From Bacteroidota bacterium (GTDB taxonomy: Bacteria > Bacteroidota > Bacteroidia > Chitinophagales > Saprospiraceae), in NCBI GenBank assembly GCA_017857395.1, contig JAFMDF010000026.1, positions 1 through 52,967 on the forward strand: a DNA stretch of 52,967 nucleotides, read 5' to 3'. The position numbers and the translations under genes were made by a program. The notes under the pieces are model-generated. The model made no database searches and was not told the origin of the DNA. It saw only the letters and a program-made list of their open reading frames with translations. Positions 1 to 8,891 of this stretch are shown one piece after another (the stretch's first letter is position 1; each line of letters starts with the position of its first letter).

Positions 1-75
1 ACCGCAAAGTTACAATAAATACTATTTAGAACTTCATGCGTAAACCACTAGGTAGATGCAGTTATAGCGCTATTA

Positions 76-696
76 TTAGCCATCGACCAATTCTCGTCCA
101 GCCATTGTAAAAGCTTCCAAATCAGCTAATAATTCTTTTGCCTGTGCAGCAATTAAATTTAATTCGCCTACATTTTGTTCTAATTTTTGACGAATAGAAC
201 TGGCGACTAAAACCATGTGAAAATCATTACCTGCTTCTAAGACTTGGGTTACTTTTTCAATGCTTACTGCAGCTTCTTGGTAAGAACTATCCCATTTTTG
301 ACGTAAAACAGCATTTTTTGCCAATTCTTGATTCCGTAAAGATTCTTTATTGATATTATTAACCAACTCATCTAATTTGGCAAAATAATCTTCTGAAGTG
401 GTGCCTACTTTTTCAAAATCGCTCTTGAATCCTTTATATCTTTTTTGAATGCCATTCCATTCTTTTTCAAAATCCTTAGAAACCTGAGGTAAATCAGGGT
501 CTTCTTCTGTTAGTTTTTGTTCCGCAGTTTCTAAACTAGAGACTAATTTTACGGATAGTTTTTGTCTATTGTCCTCAAAGGAATTAATAGAAGCTTTGAG
601 TCGTTCGCCATGTTTCATGGCATTTTTAGTGGTATTCTGTTTACAAGCGGGTAGTAGAACTATTGCCATTAACAATAGGAGTAGTATATTTTTCAT
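76..696 (-). CDS. Predicted lipoprotein, coiled-coil, unknown function
   Basis: I place the start at the ATG at 694-696 rather than at the longest reading frame (801). From there the 206-residue protein opens with a clean lipoprotein signal: Met-Lys, a Leu-rich core and LLPAC with the lipid-accepting Cys at residue 18. The extra upstream residues of the longer frame look like translated leader. The mature part is rich in Lys, Glu and Gln with heptad-like spacing, so it is probably a helical or coiled-coil periplasmic protein attached to a membrane. I do not recognise a family. A TATTTTTG-like -7 element lies on the minus strand at 731-738, about 35 bases before the start. It is transcribed alone. 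The existence of the gene is well supported; its function is unknown. Confidence 0.75.
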   Translation of the reverse strand: MKNILLLLLMAIVLLPACKQNTTKNAMKHGERLKASINSFEDNRQKLSVKLVSSLETAEQKLTEEDPDLPQVSKDFEKEWNGIQKRYKGFKSDFEKVGTTSEDYFAKLDELVNNINKESLRNQELAKNAVLRQKWDSSYQEAAVSIEKVTQVLEAGNDFHMVLVASSIRQKLEQNVGELNLIAAQAKELLADLEAFTMAGRELVDG

Positions 697-998
697 GAAA
701 AACGATTTATTTGAATGAAAATGAATAGTGCAAAAATAAGTAGTTTCAAGCCAAACGAAAAAAAAAGCGAAAGGAAATAAATCCCTTCGCTTCAAAACCA
801 CGTGTAAGGTTCGACTCCGGCAAAAGCCATAAAATGACCCTCCTCATGCCGTGCCTCCTCAAATGTATCATTATAGAATTAACAATAGTTAACTATTTTT
901 CTGTTTACCACAAGATAATAAATTATTTCAAAAAATTATAACAAAGCTAATTTTTTTATAAAAAATATTTTAGCGCAAGTATAATTGGTCAAAATTAA
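697..998. other. Intergenic region, 302 bp
   Basis: This gap lies upstream of the lipoprotein gene and downstream of the first repeat-domain protein, both on minus. I see a possible minus-strand -7 promoter element at 731-738. The text near 811-823 looks at first like a tRNA T-loop, but its stem does not pair. Nothing else is recognisable. Confidence 0.5.
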
Positions 999-1964
999 TT
1001 AGAAATTCACACCTAAAGCTTTCAATGTTTCAATATTGAAATTACCAATAGGTAGATTATTATCTGTTTGGAATTGCTTTAAAGCAGTTTGTGTTTGTAC
1101 ACCCATCACGCCGTCAACAGCACCTACATTATAACCTTTAGCTTTAAGTGCTTCTTGTACACTTCTAACGGTTGAATTAGATGTTTTTGCTGCACAAAGG
1201 ATTTCTGTCCAAACAGAGTAACCACCTTTTTTAACCAATCTTCTTTCATTAACGGTCTTATAAACTGCAGGAATAACTACTTCCGTTACTGCTTCTGGGC
1301 TTACTAAACTCTTTGTGCTGATTTTTTTATAAACAGCATCTACAGGTACTTCAATTACTTTCGCTGGGTCTTTAATTACTCGCTTAGTAACTGTTTGGTA
1401 CTTTGCAGGAATCGTTTCTTCTGTAGTAGAAGCTGCACGGTCTAAAACTTGATATTTTTCATTTCTATATTTAGCAGGAACTTCTTCGTAACAAGCAATG
1501 TAGCAATCTTCAGGATTGTCAGAAAAACAATTTGGGTCTTTCTTCTTCTTTACCCATTGTCCTCTAGCTTCTGATACTAGTACGCTTCTAGTTTCAGTTC
1601 TATACTTTGCAGGAATTGTTCTAACTCTTGTTTGTGCTGGTTGAATCATTACTCGCTCTGTAATAGAGGTATAAGTAGCAGGAATTACTTTGTAATCTGT
1701 TCTACCTTCTTTAATCAAAACAGATTCTGAACCAGATGCATAAACAGCTGCAACTTTCTTTAAAGAAGTAGATGCTTCTTTTACTAAAACTTGTTGACTG
1801 ATTGTTTCATAAACATCTGCTGCCTTACATTTAGCGTAACATTTACCAAATTCATCGGTTGGTGGTAAATCATTAAAAGGGATATCTTGTTCTGTTTGAG
1901 CTAAGATGGTAGTTGTAAAAAATAGCGCAAAAGTTAATGCCCCTAGTGTAGTAAAAAACTTCAT
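999..1964 (-). CDS. Secreted repeat protein with C-terminal peptidoglycan-binding domain (copy A)
   Basis: The likely start is the ATG at 1962-1964, which gives a 321-residue protein with a signal peptide (MKFFTTLGALTFALFF then a cut near ILAQ). The mature part begins with a Cys-containing segment (GKCYAKC). It continues with about eight degenerate modules of roughly 20-25 residues centred on the pattern (I/V)PA-x-Y-(K/R)-T followed by a (V/L)LV segment. A central insert (KKKKDPNC...PEDC) has further cysteines. The last 55 residues or so form a PG_binding_1-type domain (VQEALKAKGYNVGAVDGVMG). This domain family binds peptidoglycan, so an envelope-anchored periplasmic role is likely; this is inference. 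The next gene (2471-3430) is a paralogue with the same layout. The upstream gap has several hairpins. Confidence 0.8.
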   Translation of the reverse strand: MKFFTTLGALTFALFFTTTILAQTEQDIPFNDLPPTDEFGKCYAKCKAADVYETISQQVLVKEASTSLKKVAAVYASGSESVLIKEGRTDYKVIPATYTSITERVMIQPAQTRVRTIPAKYRTETRSVLVSEARGQWVKKKKDPNCFSDNPEDCYIACYEEVPAKYRNEKYQVLDRAASTTEETIPAKYQTVTKRVIKDPAKVIEVPVDAVYKKISTKSLVSPEAVTEVVIPAVYKTVNERRLVKKGGYSVWTEILCAAKTSNSTVRSVQEALKAKGYNVGAVDGVMGVQTQTALKQFQTDNNLPIGNFNIETLKALGVNF

Positions 1965-2113
1965 AGACTGTTGATTTGTCATTATTGAATTTAAAAATAG
2001 AATTTGTGTGCCCTTCTGACGAGACTATTTTTACCAAGTCACAAATATTGATTTTTTATTTTTTTATAGGAGCGAGGAAAGATAGAAAATGCAGAACCTA
2101 CTAGCTGAAAAAG

Positions 2114-2154
2114 AAACATCCATTGCTAGGTATGATGCATAGCAACGGATGTTT
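2114..2154 (-). terminator. Hairpin with T-rich tail on minus strand
   Basis: The arms at 2114-2128 and 2140-2154 pair over 15 bp with one mismatch around an 11-base loop. Read on the minus strand the stem is followed by CTTTTTC, so it can act as an intrinsic terminator for transcripts arriving from the 2471-3430 gene. Confidence 0.5.
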
Positions 2155-2209
2155 ATAATAGATTTTGATTTTTTAATTTTATATTTTTAATTTAAAAGAC
2201 ATTAAGCAC

Positions 2210-2353
2210 CTAGTACACCGTTCAATAAGTTTCTTGAAATTTTAAATTGTTGCTGGTTGCTAGTTGCTGGTTTCTTTTTAGGCAGAACTAGCAACCAGTA
2301 ACTAGCAACGGGATGTTTTAAAACACCCACTTATTTATTGAACGATGTACTAG
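2210..2353. repeat. Nested fold-back element
   Basis: The outer arms 2210-2227 and 2336-2353 are inverted copies with one mismatch (core CTAGTACA...GTTCAATA). Inside them, 2249-2272 and 2286-2309 form a second inverted repeat of 24 bp with four mismatches. The inner arms are made of the repeated word TTGCTGG/TTGCTAG. The word reappears in the hairpin at 34565-34615. The element is either a large two-stage terminator or a small mobile or repeat sequence. Confidence 0.6.
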
Positions 2354-2392
2354 TGTTATGTCAAGTAAGAAATGGAGGATTCGCTGGTCAAA

Positions 2393-2424
2393 ACGCTTGG
2401 AGCATCTCTCAGACCTCCAAGTGT
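2393..2424 (-). terminator. Hairpin after the second repeat-protein gene
   Basis: ACGCTTGGAG at 2393-2402 pairs with CTCCAAGTGT at 2415-2424. On the minus strand the stem is followed by a short T run (GCGTTTTG). It lies 46 bases after the stop codon at 2471 and is a plausible intrinsic terminator for that gene. Confidence 0.45.
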
Positions 2425-2470
2425 CTTTTCACAAAAAAGAATTTCTCGTCATTTTAATGATGACTGACTA

Positions 2471-3430
2471 CTAGTGAGGAATCCCCAATGCTTGCAAAGT
2501 CTCTATATTCAAATTGCCAACAGGTAATTCATTATCAAGCTGAAATTGTTTGAGGGAAGTTTGGGTTCTAGTACCCAATACGCCATCTACTGCGCCAATA
2601 CTATAGCCTTCCGCTCTTAAGGCACGCTGTAATTTTCTAATAGTGGAAGCAGATGTTTTATTCGCACAAAGAATTTCTGTCCAAACAGTATAGCCACCTT
2701 TCTGTGCTAATTTTTTTTCAAAAACTTCTTTATAAACGGCGGGTATTGCTTCTTCTTTCACCGTCTCAGGGTTGACCATAACCTTTTCTTTTACTGCTTT
2801 ATAAATAGGTTCATAAGGCATTTCTACTACTTTTTCGGGTGTATCGACCACTTCTCTGGTAATGGTTTTATAAATGGCAGGAATAATTTTTTCAACTGTT
2901 TTTTCAGGAGTAAGTATCACATCGTACGTTTCTGTTTTATAAACGGCAGGAATTTTTTCATAACAAGCAATCAAACAATCTTCTGGATTTTCAGAAAAAC
3001 AATTGGGGTCTTTTTTCTTTTTGACCCATTTGCCAGTTTCTTCTGCAACTAATACTTTTCGAGTACGAGTTTCGTAAGTAGCAGGAATGATATTTACAAT
3101 TTTTTGTTCTGCTTCTACCAATTCTTTTTCCGTAATCGTTTTATAGGTAGCTGGAATGGTTTTATAATTGACGCCTCCTTCTGAAACCATTGCCTTTTTT
3201 TCAACTGTTTCATAAACAGCAGGAACAGACGTTGTTTTAACATAGGCTTCTTCTACTAATACTTTTCTAGTAAAGGTTTCATAAATATCGGGGGTTTTAC
3301 ATTTAGCATAACATTTGCCATATTCGGCATTAGGTGGAAGGTCGTTGAATCTTATATCATCTTCAACTTGTCCAATTAAAAAAGTGCTAGTGATACACAA
3401 GAGTAATAGGGTCGTGAATAAAGATTTCAT
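2471..3430 (-). CDS. Secreted repeat protein with C-terminal peptidoglycan-binding domain (copy B)
   Basis: This is a 319-residue tandem paralogue of the 999-1964 product. It has a signal peptide (MKSLFTTLLLLCITSTFLIG), the same Cys-containing opening (YGKCYAKCK), and about eight modules of roughly 20-25 residues of the form IPA-x-YKT followed by a short (V/L) strand. The same KKKKDPNC...PEDC insert follows, and the protein ends with a PG_binding_1-type domain (LQRALRAEGYSIGAVDGVLG). The module order matches copy A, so this is a whole-gene duplication and not independent repeat growth. The role is probably structural in the envelope (inferred). A minus-strand -7 element, TATATTTG, lies at 3480-3487, about 50 bases before the start. 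Confidence 0.8.
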   Translation of the reverse strand: MKSLFTTLLLLCITSTFLIGQVEDDIRFNDLPPNAEYGKCYAKCKTPDIYETFTRKVLVEEAYVKTTSVPAVYETVEKKAMVSEGGVNYKTIPATYKTITEKELVEAEQKIVNIIPATYETRTRKVLVAEETGKWVKKKKDPNCFSENPEDCLIACYEKIPAVYKTETYDVILTPEKTVEKIIPAIYKTITREVVDTPEKVVEMPYEPIYKAVKEKVMVNPETVKEEAIPAVYKEVFEKKLAQKGGYTVWTEILCANKTSASTIRKLQRALRAEGYSIGAVDGVLGTRTQTSLKQFQLDNELPVGNLNIETLQALGIPH

Positions 3431-3479
3431 AGTTTAAGCTTTTAGATTAATTCGCGAATAGTTAGAGGGTATTGAATGG

Positions 3480-3487
3480 CAAATATA
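3480..3487 (-). promoter_or_regulatory. Bacteroidota-type -7 element (TATATTTG)
   Basis: The minus strand reads TATATTTG, which fits the Bacteroidota -7 consensus TAnnTTTG, 50 bases before the start of the 2471-3430 gene. I see no TTTG at the usual -33 spacing, so this is a moderate call. Confidence 0.4.
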
Positions 3488-3574
3488 AGAAATGTCAAAA
3501 TAGGAGTGGAAGAAAATTGAGGATATTGACCAATTGCGACGGTATAGTTGTTAATTTAAGCTAAAATAAGTTGG

Positions 3575-3635
3575 TAGTGAGTTATAAGTGAGGAGTGTGC
3601 CTTACTCATCACTTATAACTTATAACTCATCACTA
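3575..3635 (-). terminator. Hairpin directly after a stop codon
   Basis: The left arm 3575-3596 pairs with 3604-3635, which carries an extra 10-base copy of the same word (GTTATAAGT). The hairpin begins at the base after the stop codon of the 3636-5642 gene, so it probably ends that transcript. It belongs to the word-built inverted repeats seen throughout the window. Confidence 0.5.
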
Positions 3636-5642
3636 TTAAGCCTTTTTCAAGACAATTTGTTCTGCTTGTTTAGCGACGACTATATTATAAAACTCTTTTA
3701 ACGCTTGATATTCTGTAGGCAAGAAAAGGTTTTTATTAATTTTAAATTGGCTGAGTACCATAATTTTACCTCCTTGTACTTTTACAGAATAACTGAATTG
3801 ACCTCCTTTTTCTGGTAAAGCAATTAATGTTTTTTCTGGTACTTCCTCCACTACATAGCCTTCAGGTATTTCATATTGAAGAGAATAGGTTTTGCTTTGT
3901 GGATAAGGATAATCAATAGGATAAGTTCGTTCTTCCAGTTTAAATGGATTCTCATCCGTTGCAAAATCAAGCATCGGATTGAAGTAAAGTAAATCCCCGC
4001 CATCCATTAATTGATTACTAAAATTAACCTGACAGCTTTCTTTGATACCTTTGCCTATCGTTTCGATGCCGTCAATGGAATAATCATCCACACTCAACCC
4101 TTCATAATCGGATTCCATAGCCGCTATATAAGCAGCTTCATTATCTGCTTCCGTATAAGCCGTGCGCATCACATTAGCTGCATAATCTTTACACCTAACT
4201 TTCATCTCTCCAACCCATTCCATCTCTTCATTTAATACTAGATCTAAGGCACAAGTAAGAGAATACTTACCTGTAGGTTTTAAATCTACCCATTTGATAC
4301 CTTCTTTTCTAACCACTAAGCCTTGGTTATTGATACATTTAGTGGGTAACAAATGAATGGGTAGATCTTTAGCGGTCGCATCTAAAAGCATATATTTTCC
4401 TGGCTCTATTTCTACACGGATAATAACATAATTAAATTGCCTCAAAGCAGGGAAGCCTTGATTGAGGAATCCATTTCCTTTGGTACTCAATAGAACAGGG
4501 TCTGCTGTAAATCCTGCTTGCCTAAGCATGCCTAATAAAGTTAAATTGATATCAGCGGTATTCCCTTTACCTTTATTATAAGCTTCTTTTAGTGAGGAAC
4601 TAACAAATTTATTCTGATATTCATTCCAAGTCATTTTATGTTTTAAATGGTCATAAATCGCTGAAATCTTTTCTTTGGGTGTAACCAAATTAGCCGTAAT
4701 AGTTTTAACTTCATCAGCTAAAAATTTTATTTTACCTTTTGTAAATTGTTTGCCAAATCCATCTGCATCCATCATCGTAGCGCCTAATTCTTGCCAAGTT
4801 TTGGCTAAAGAAACCCAATTCGACCCTGGAATATTAGTAGAAGCTAATTCAAAGTCAATAGATACTAAAAAATTATCTACGGTAGAAATATAGGCTTCTT
4901 TTTTGAAGGCGGGCATATCTTTTGCAATCCAACCTGCATTGGTTTGGGTAAAATCTATTCGGTTGCTACCTGATTTACTAGTAAAAACGATAGAATTATT
5001 GCTTGATAGTAAATCTAATGGCGTTATGTGCTGTAATGCGTAGCCTTTAAATTTAGTCTTATAAGTAAACCATTCTGGATAACTAATGCTATAGTCACTA
5101 TATCGAACAGGAATTTCGTATTGGAATTGCCAATCTACTAAACTATAATAGAAAGGAGAACTCACTCTATACTTTATTTCTATGATAGACCCTACTTGTA
5201 CATTAGGAAAGGCAATTTTTTTCTGTGAATAGTTTTCACTAACTTGTTCTGCTAGTAAATCTTTTTTATTAACCGTTGTTTCTACTATTTGACCATTCTT
5301 ATTGGTATAAACAGCACCTGTAAATTTAGAAACTTTTTCTTGACTTCGACCATTTTCATAAAGACTAATGGAAAAGTCAGCCCAATCAAGACCAGCCTTA
5401 TCTAAAATCTTTATCCTTAAGTGTCGGTCATAGGTGTACCTAAAAGCACCTATTCCTTTTTCATAATCTAAAAAAGTAGACCCTTTATCATAAAGAATAG
5501 CTGCTACTGCACTAGAGTCAGAGGGATATTCAGTCATGGTCATATCCGCCATGTCAATTTCGCCAAATTCAATTTCTTGTTGACCGAATGTAAAAGTGCT
5601 GATAAAGCATACTAAAAGGAAAATAAAATAAGAACGTTTCAT
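3636..5642 (-). CDS. DUF3857 / transglutaminase-fold protein, catalytically degenerate
   Basis: The 668-residue protein has a signal peptide (MKRSYFIFLLVCFISTFTFG), an N-terminal DUF3857 beta domain, a central transglutaminase-like fold and a C-terminal beta region. In active relatives the catalytic Cys lies in a GDC motif. Here the matching segment reads GKGNTADINLTLLGML, with no Cys. The His position also appears changed, as FNYVIIRV stands where FNHV is usual. The final acidic position survives (LLDAT). It is therefore probably a non-catalytic binding protein in the periplasm. The next gene upstream (5848-7740) has the same domains with Cys and His in place, which suggests an enzyme and pseudoenzyme pair. 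Confidence 0.85.
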   Translation of the reverse strand: MKRSYFIFLLVCFISTFTFGQQEIEFGEIDMADMTMTEYPSDSSAVAAILYDKGSTFLDYEKGIGAFRYTYDRHLRIKILDKAGLDWADFSISLYENGRSQEKVSKFTGAVYTNKNGQIVETTVNKKDLLAEQVSENYSQKKIAFPNVQVGSIIEIKYRVSSPFYYSLVDWQFQYEIPVRYSDYSISYPEWFTYKTKFKGYALQHITPLDLLSSNNSIVFTSKSGSNRIDFTQTNAGWIAKDMPAFKKEAYISTVDNFLVSIDFELASTNIPGSNWVSLAKTWQELGATMMDADGFGKQFTKGKIKFLADEVKTITANLVTPKEKISAIYDHLKHKMTWNEYQNKFVSSSLKEAYNKGKGNTADINLTLLGMLRQAGFTADPVLLSTKGNGFLNQGFPALRQFNYVIIRVEIEPGKYMLLDATAKDLPIHLLPTKCINNQGLVVRKEGIKWVDLKPTGKYSLTCALDLVLNEEMEWVGEMKVRCKDYAANVMRTAYTEADNEAAYIAAMESDYEGLSVDDYSIDGIETIGKGIKESCQVNFSNQLMDGGDLLYFNPMLDFATDENPFKLEERTYPIDYPYPQSKTYSLQYEIPEGYVVEEVPEKTLIALPEKGGQFSYSVKVQGGKIMVLSQFKINKNLFLPTEYQALKEFYNIVVAKQAEQIVLKKA

Positions 5643-5847
5643 TGGAAATATTTTTGTTTATGGAAATGGTATTCGAGTAATTTTTGTGTTAAATCAGTAT
5701 TTGGGAGCATTCGATATTATTAACTTAAATAGAGAAGAGAGACTGCATTTTATGAAATTTATGTATTTTAATGAATTAGAGGTTCAAAATTTTATCACGG
5801 CTACTATTTTTTATCTCTATTCTCGCTTCTCTACGCTCTATTTTTAA

Positions 5848-7740
5848 TTATGCTGACCGCCTTACTAGAACTAGTTTGGTTTGGTCGAGTTTTTTAATTT
5901 TTTTATAAAAATCCCTAACAGCATTATATTCTGAGGCAGGTACGGTAATCGAGTTAATCTTTAAGTTTCTTTTGTAAATAATCGTATCTTCTTTTTCAAT
6001 AATCTCTACGGAATAAGTGCCGTAGGGAGAAGTAATGGGTTTAATGTTTTTAGGCAAACTTTCCACCTTATAACTAGAAGGAAGTTGAAAGGTGATTTCA
6101 TCACTATCCTCATAGCTAGTTTTCAATTCGAATGGTTGTTGTCGGTTATCATCTTTAGGTAAGGAGCGACTCATTTTATTGACTAAATTGAGCGGAATAA
6201 ACATTCTTTTGCCCGCTTTAGAAGCATAACGTTTTACATTAATGGTGTAATTACAATTGGCAGTAGGGGTTAAATTATCGACGGATAAATCTAGTTTTTC
6301 CACTTTAAAAGCTGGAAATTCTTGATTTTTGAGAAACCATTTTTCTTGTTCAACTTGGCCTTTATTATTAACGAGGTAGCGAAAAAACTCATGTAGCTTT
6401 CCAGTTAATTTAGTGGCACAAATAACTATTGCTGACCCATCTTCTTTTAATGCTATTTTTGTTTTTCCTGTTTGTAAATTATTCGTGATGGCAGGCGTCT
6501 TTGTTAAAATACCTCCTTTTTCAGTGATTAATAAAGTAGGTCGATTTTCGGTATTCCTACCTAAATAATTTACTGGATTATTGGTACTGGTGCATTCTAA
6601 CCAAATATCTTCATCAGGTACATTTAAAATGACATGATTAAAAAAAGGGCTGGTGAAATTTTCTTCAATATCCATTCTTTGGTCGCCTGCTGTAATTAAA
6701 GAAGCATAAGCCTTGATGCCTGCTGTCTTGAGCATGCCTTTCATGAAATTAGTTAAGGCTTTACAATCTCCGTACTTATTTTTTTCTACATAGTCTGCAT
6801 CAAAAGTCTGCCAGCCACCAATTCCTAATTGCACGCTTACATAGCGCATGTTTTCCTGTAAATACTGATAGAGAATGGCAATTTTTTCTTGATTAGTCGT
6901 AGCATCAGCCGTTAAAGATTTTACCTTTTTTACCATAGTTGGAGAAAGATTATCTCTATTATGGTTGAGTTGATACATAAATCGACCAAAAGATTCCCAA
7001 GTTTCCATATTGCCCTTATAACCATCTACTTCAAAATCATTAGGCAAGGTATATAAAACAGGTAGCGGTTGATAAGTGTCAGGCGCATTGGTTTCTTTAG
7101 CAATTACACTTTGCTGCAATAATTGCCAAGCATACTTTTTTTGCCCCTCCTTATCCACTATTTTAGGTTGGTATTCAAGATTAAATGCCTTGAACCTGAA
7201 ATCCATAGTAGCAGGTAAACTCAATTCAAAGATGCTTTTTTCAACACTCGTTTTGTAGGTTTGCGGTGACCAAACCGCATAGCTTTGCAAGCCATTATGC
7301 GTGATTTCATATTCGTATTCTATAGTGTAAGGATAACTGCCGTATGTGAAGTCTACATGTTTTAATCGCAGGTCATTATAAATGGAGAAACCATCGAAAG
7401 CGGCAAAATCGTTGATTTCATCTTTGTGAATATCCCTAATTTTTTTTCCATTGGCATCATAAAGTTTAGCCTTGATTTTTCCAACTTTAGTAAATTGGTC
7501 ATAATAAACCCGCAAATCCGCAGCATCACTTTTATCATTTAGAATGGTAATCACTTCCTTAATTTTTTCAGCTGCCTTCCCTATATCCTTTACGACATAT
7601 TGTTGCTGAGCAAAACGGATAACGGTATTGGCGCTTATCAATAGCGAATCAGGAATATTGTCGACGGCATATATAGGGTTATTGGCAAGACTGATATTAA
7701 CGAGTGTGACAAGGAACAGTAGAGAAAGTAGTTGTTTCAT
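5848..7740 (-). CDS. DUF3857 / transglutaminase-like protein with catalytic residues
   Basis: This 630-residue secreted protein starts with a signal peptide (MKQLLSLLFLVTLVNISLA). It has an N-terminal DUF3857 domain, a transglutaminase-like core and a C-terminal beta domain. The core shows the Cys motif (NKYGDCKALTNF), the His (FNHVILNV) and an acidic residue in WLECTS, where Glu takes the place of the usual Asp, as seen in many Bacteroidota members. The family fold is that of Cys proteases and transglutaminases, but no substrate is known for these periplasmic proteins. It lies about 205 bases upstream of its degenerate relative on the same strand. The two may be co-transcribed, although a weak AG/CT-rich inverted repeat lies between them. 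Confidence 0.85.
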   Translation of the reverse strand: MKQLLSLLFLVTLVNISLANNPIYAVDNIPDSLLISANTVIRFAQQQYVVKDIGKAAEKIKEVITILNDKSDAADLRVYYDQFTKVGKIKAKLYDANGKKIRDIHKDEINDFAAFDGFSIYNDLRLKHVDFTYGSYPYTIEYEYEITHNGLQSYAVWSPQTYKTSVEKSIFELSLPATMDFRFKAFNLEYQPKIVDKEGQKKYAWQLLQQSVIAKETNAPDTYQPLPVLYTLPNDFEVDGYKGNMETWESFGRFMYQLNHNRDNLSPTMVKKVKSLTADATTNQEKIAILYQYLQENMRYVSVQLGIGGWQTFDADYVEKNKYGDCKALTNFMKGMLKTAGIKAYASLITAGDQRMDIEENFTSPFFNHVILNVPDEDIWLECTSTNNPVNYLGRNTENRPTLLITEKGGILTKTPAITNNLQTGKTKIALKEDGSAIVICATKLTGKLHEFFRYLVNNKGQVEQEKWFLKNQEFPAFKVEKLDLSVDNLTPTANCNYTINVKRYASKAGKRMFIPLNLVNKMSRSLPKDDNRQQPFELKTSYEDSDEITFQLPSSYKVESLPKNIKPITSPYGTYSVEIIEKEDTIIYKRNLKINSITVPASEYNAVRDFYKKIKKLDQTKLVLVRRSA

Positions 7741-8342
7741 TTGAATCTCTTTTAGGATGATTGAATAAGTAACTTAAGATGCGGGGTATACATTAAATGC
7801 ATGCAAATTATAATGATTTAATTGAATATCGAATATTGGTAGTTACATTCGATTCATTTTTAATTCGCAATTCGGATTAAGTAGTTAAAGGTATTAAAAA
7901 ATCAATATTAAAAGTAAAAAGCATGTTGGCTAAATAGTAGGTCGTGCTGCAAAAGAGTAAAATAAATGATAGTAAATTATTTCATTATTTGTAAAATATT
8001 TTAAAATAATAGGCTACAAATATGAAAATATAGTACTTATTCAGAAAATTATTTTTTGCAGTAAGACCAGACATGTCACCTTTTAGAATATGGCTTAATA
8101 TACGAAACTTAATACTTGAATGTTGACTAAATTAGTGGTTTTACGAGGATTTTGATAAAAAACGACAAATAATAAGCATCAAAAAAATCAACCACAATCA
8201 GTACAAAGCCCTAAAGAAACTAAAAAACCTACTTCACTCCATCCTTTTCCCATTTCACTTCAACCGAGTGGAATCTATCCTCAATTACCCCTTATATTTG
8301 TTTCATCAAAATGATTGTAAAGATTGCATGAGCTGATCAACG

Positions 8343-8463
8343 CGGTCTGGCTAAGAAACTTAAATCCTCTTAGAGGAGAAATGAAATCACGAAAAAGTTC
8401 GGATTTAAATTTCAAAAACCCTTAAGTATTCAAAATAAAAGAGCTTGTTTCTTTGTCAGACCG
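8343..8463. repeat. Fold-back element with nested stems
   Basis: The arms 8343-8359 (CGGTCTGGCTAAGAAAC) and 8447-8463 (GTTTCTTTGTCAGACCG) pair over 17 bp with two mismatches. Inside, TTAAATCC (8360-8367) pairs with GGATTTAA (8401-8408), and CCTCTTAGAGG forms a small local palindrome. It could be a structured RNA or a relic of a small repeat. Confidence 0.45.
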
Positions 8464-8655
8464 TTGTTTTAATTTTTGTTTTGACCTTGACATCGCGGGA
8501 AACTACACAAACACACACATATTTCAGTAGGCAGTAAACAGTAGGTAGTTAGCAGTCTAATAAACTGAAATTTTCGATTTAGATACTAAAAAATAATAAT
8601 TGCGTTTTATACTAAAAAAAGCAATTTTCTAAGATAAGGTAGAGATGGTAAACAT

Positions 8656-8693
8656 CCACCATTTTAATTATAATCCACCATTTTAATTATAAT
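8656..8693. repeat. 19-bp tandem duplication
   Basis: Two exact copies of a 19-base unit (starting CCACCATTTTAATT) lie head to tail at 8656-8674 and 8675-8693. A third copy begins (CCAC) and stops. It lies directly upstream of the small ORF at 8723. Confidence 0.8.
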
Positions 8694-8722
8694 CCACTTA
8701 CATTTTAAATTTACAAACACCG

Positions 8723-8863
8723 ATGAACAGTATCACTTATCAAACACAGTTAACCCAAGTAGGGGACAATTTAAATCAAGTATTGAGAAGAGAAGGAACA
8801 TTAAGTTCTGAAGAAATGACTTTGAACGCACGCATTAAAAGAACTTATCCAAAAGAAGGGTAA
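8723..8863 (+). CDS. Small ORF, 46 residues, uncertain
   Basis: An ATG at 8723 opens a 46-residue frame (MNSITYQTQLTQVGDNLNQV...) ending in TAA at 8861-8863. The composition is protein-like and hydrophilic, with no Cys and no membrane segment. No Shine-Dalgarno sequence is visible, which is not unusual in this phylum. I do not recognise the sequence. The downstream hairpins and terminators on the same strand are compatible with a short transcript that carries it. It could equally be a chance frame in a structured RNA region. Confidence 0.25.
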   Translation: MNSITYQTQLTQVGDNLNQVLRREGTLSSEEMTLNARIKRTYPKEG

Positions 8864-8891
8864 TCACCCTAAAAGAATTAATTACCATTAC

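Larger units (their letters stand above)
1965..2470. other. Intergenic region between the two paralogues
   Basis: This gap of about 500 bases has no coding signal. It holds three separate inverted repeats: a 15-bp-arm hairpin at 2114-2154, a nested fold-back at 2210-2353, and a 10-bp-arm hairpin at 2393-2424 just past the stop of the downstream paralogue. They are listed separately. Confidence 0.6.

Noticed and set aside
805-835. tRNA-like GGTTCGACTCC segment
   Set aside because: The flanking bases do not form a T-stem and no acceptor or anticodon arm is found.
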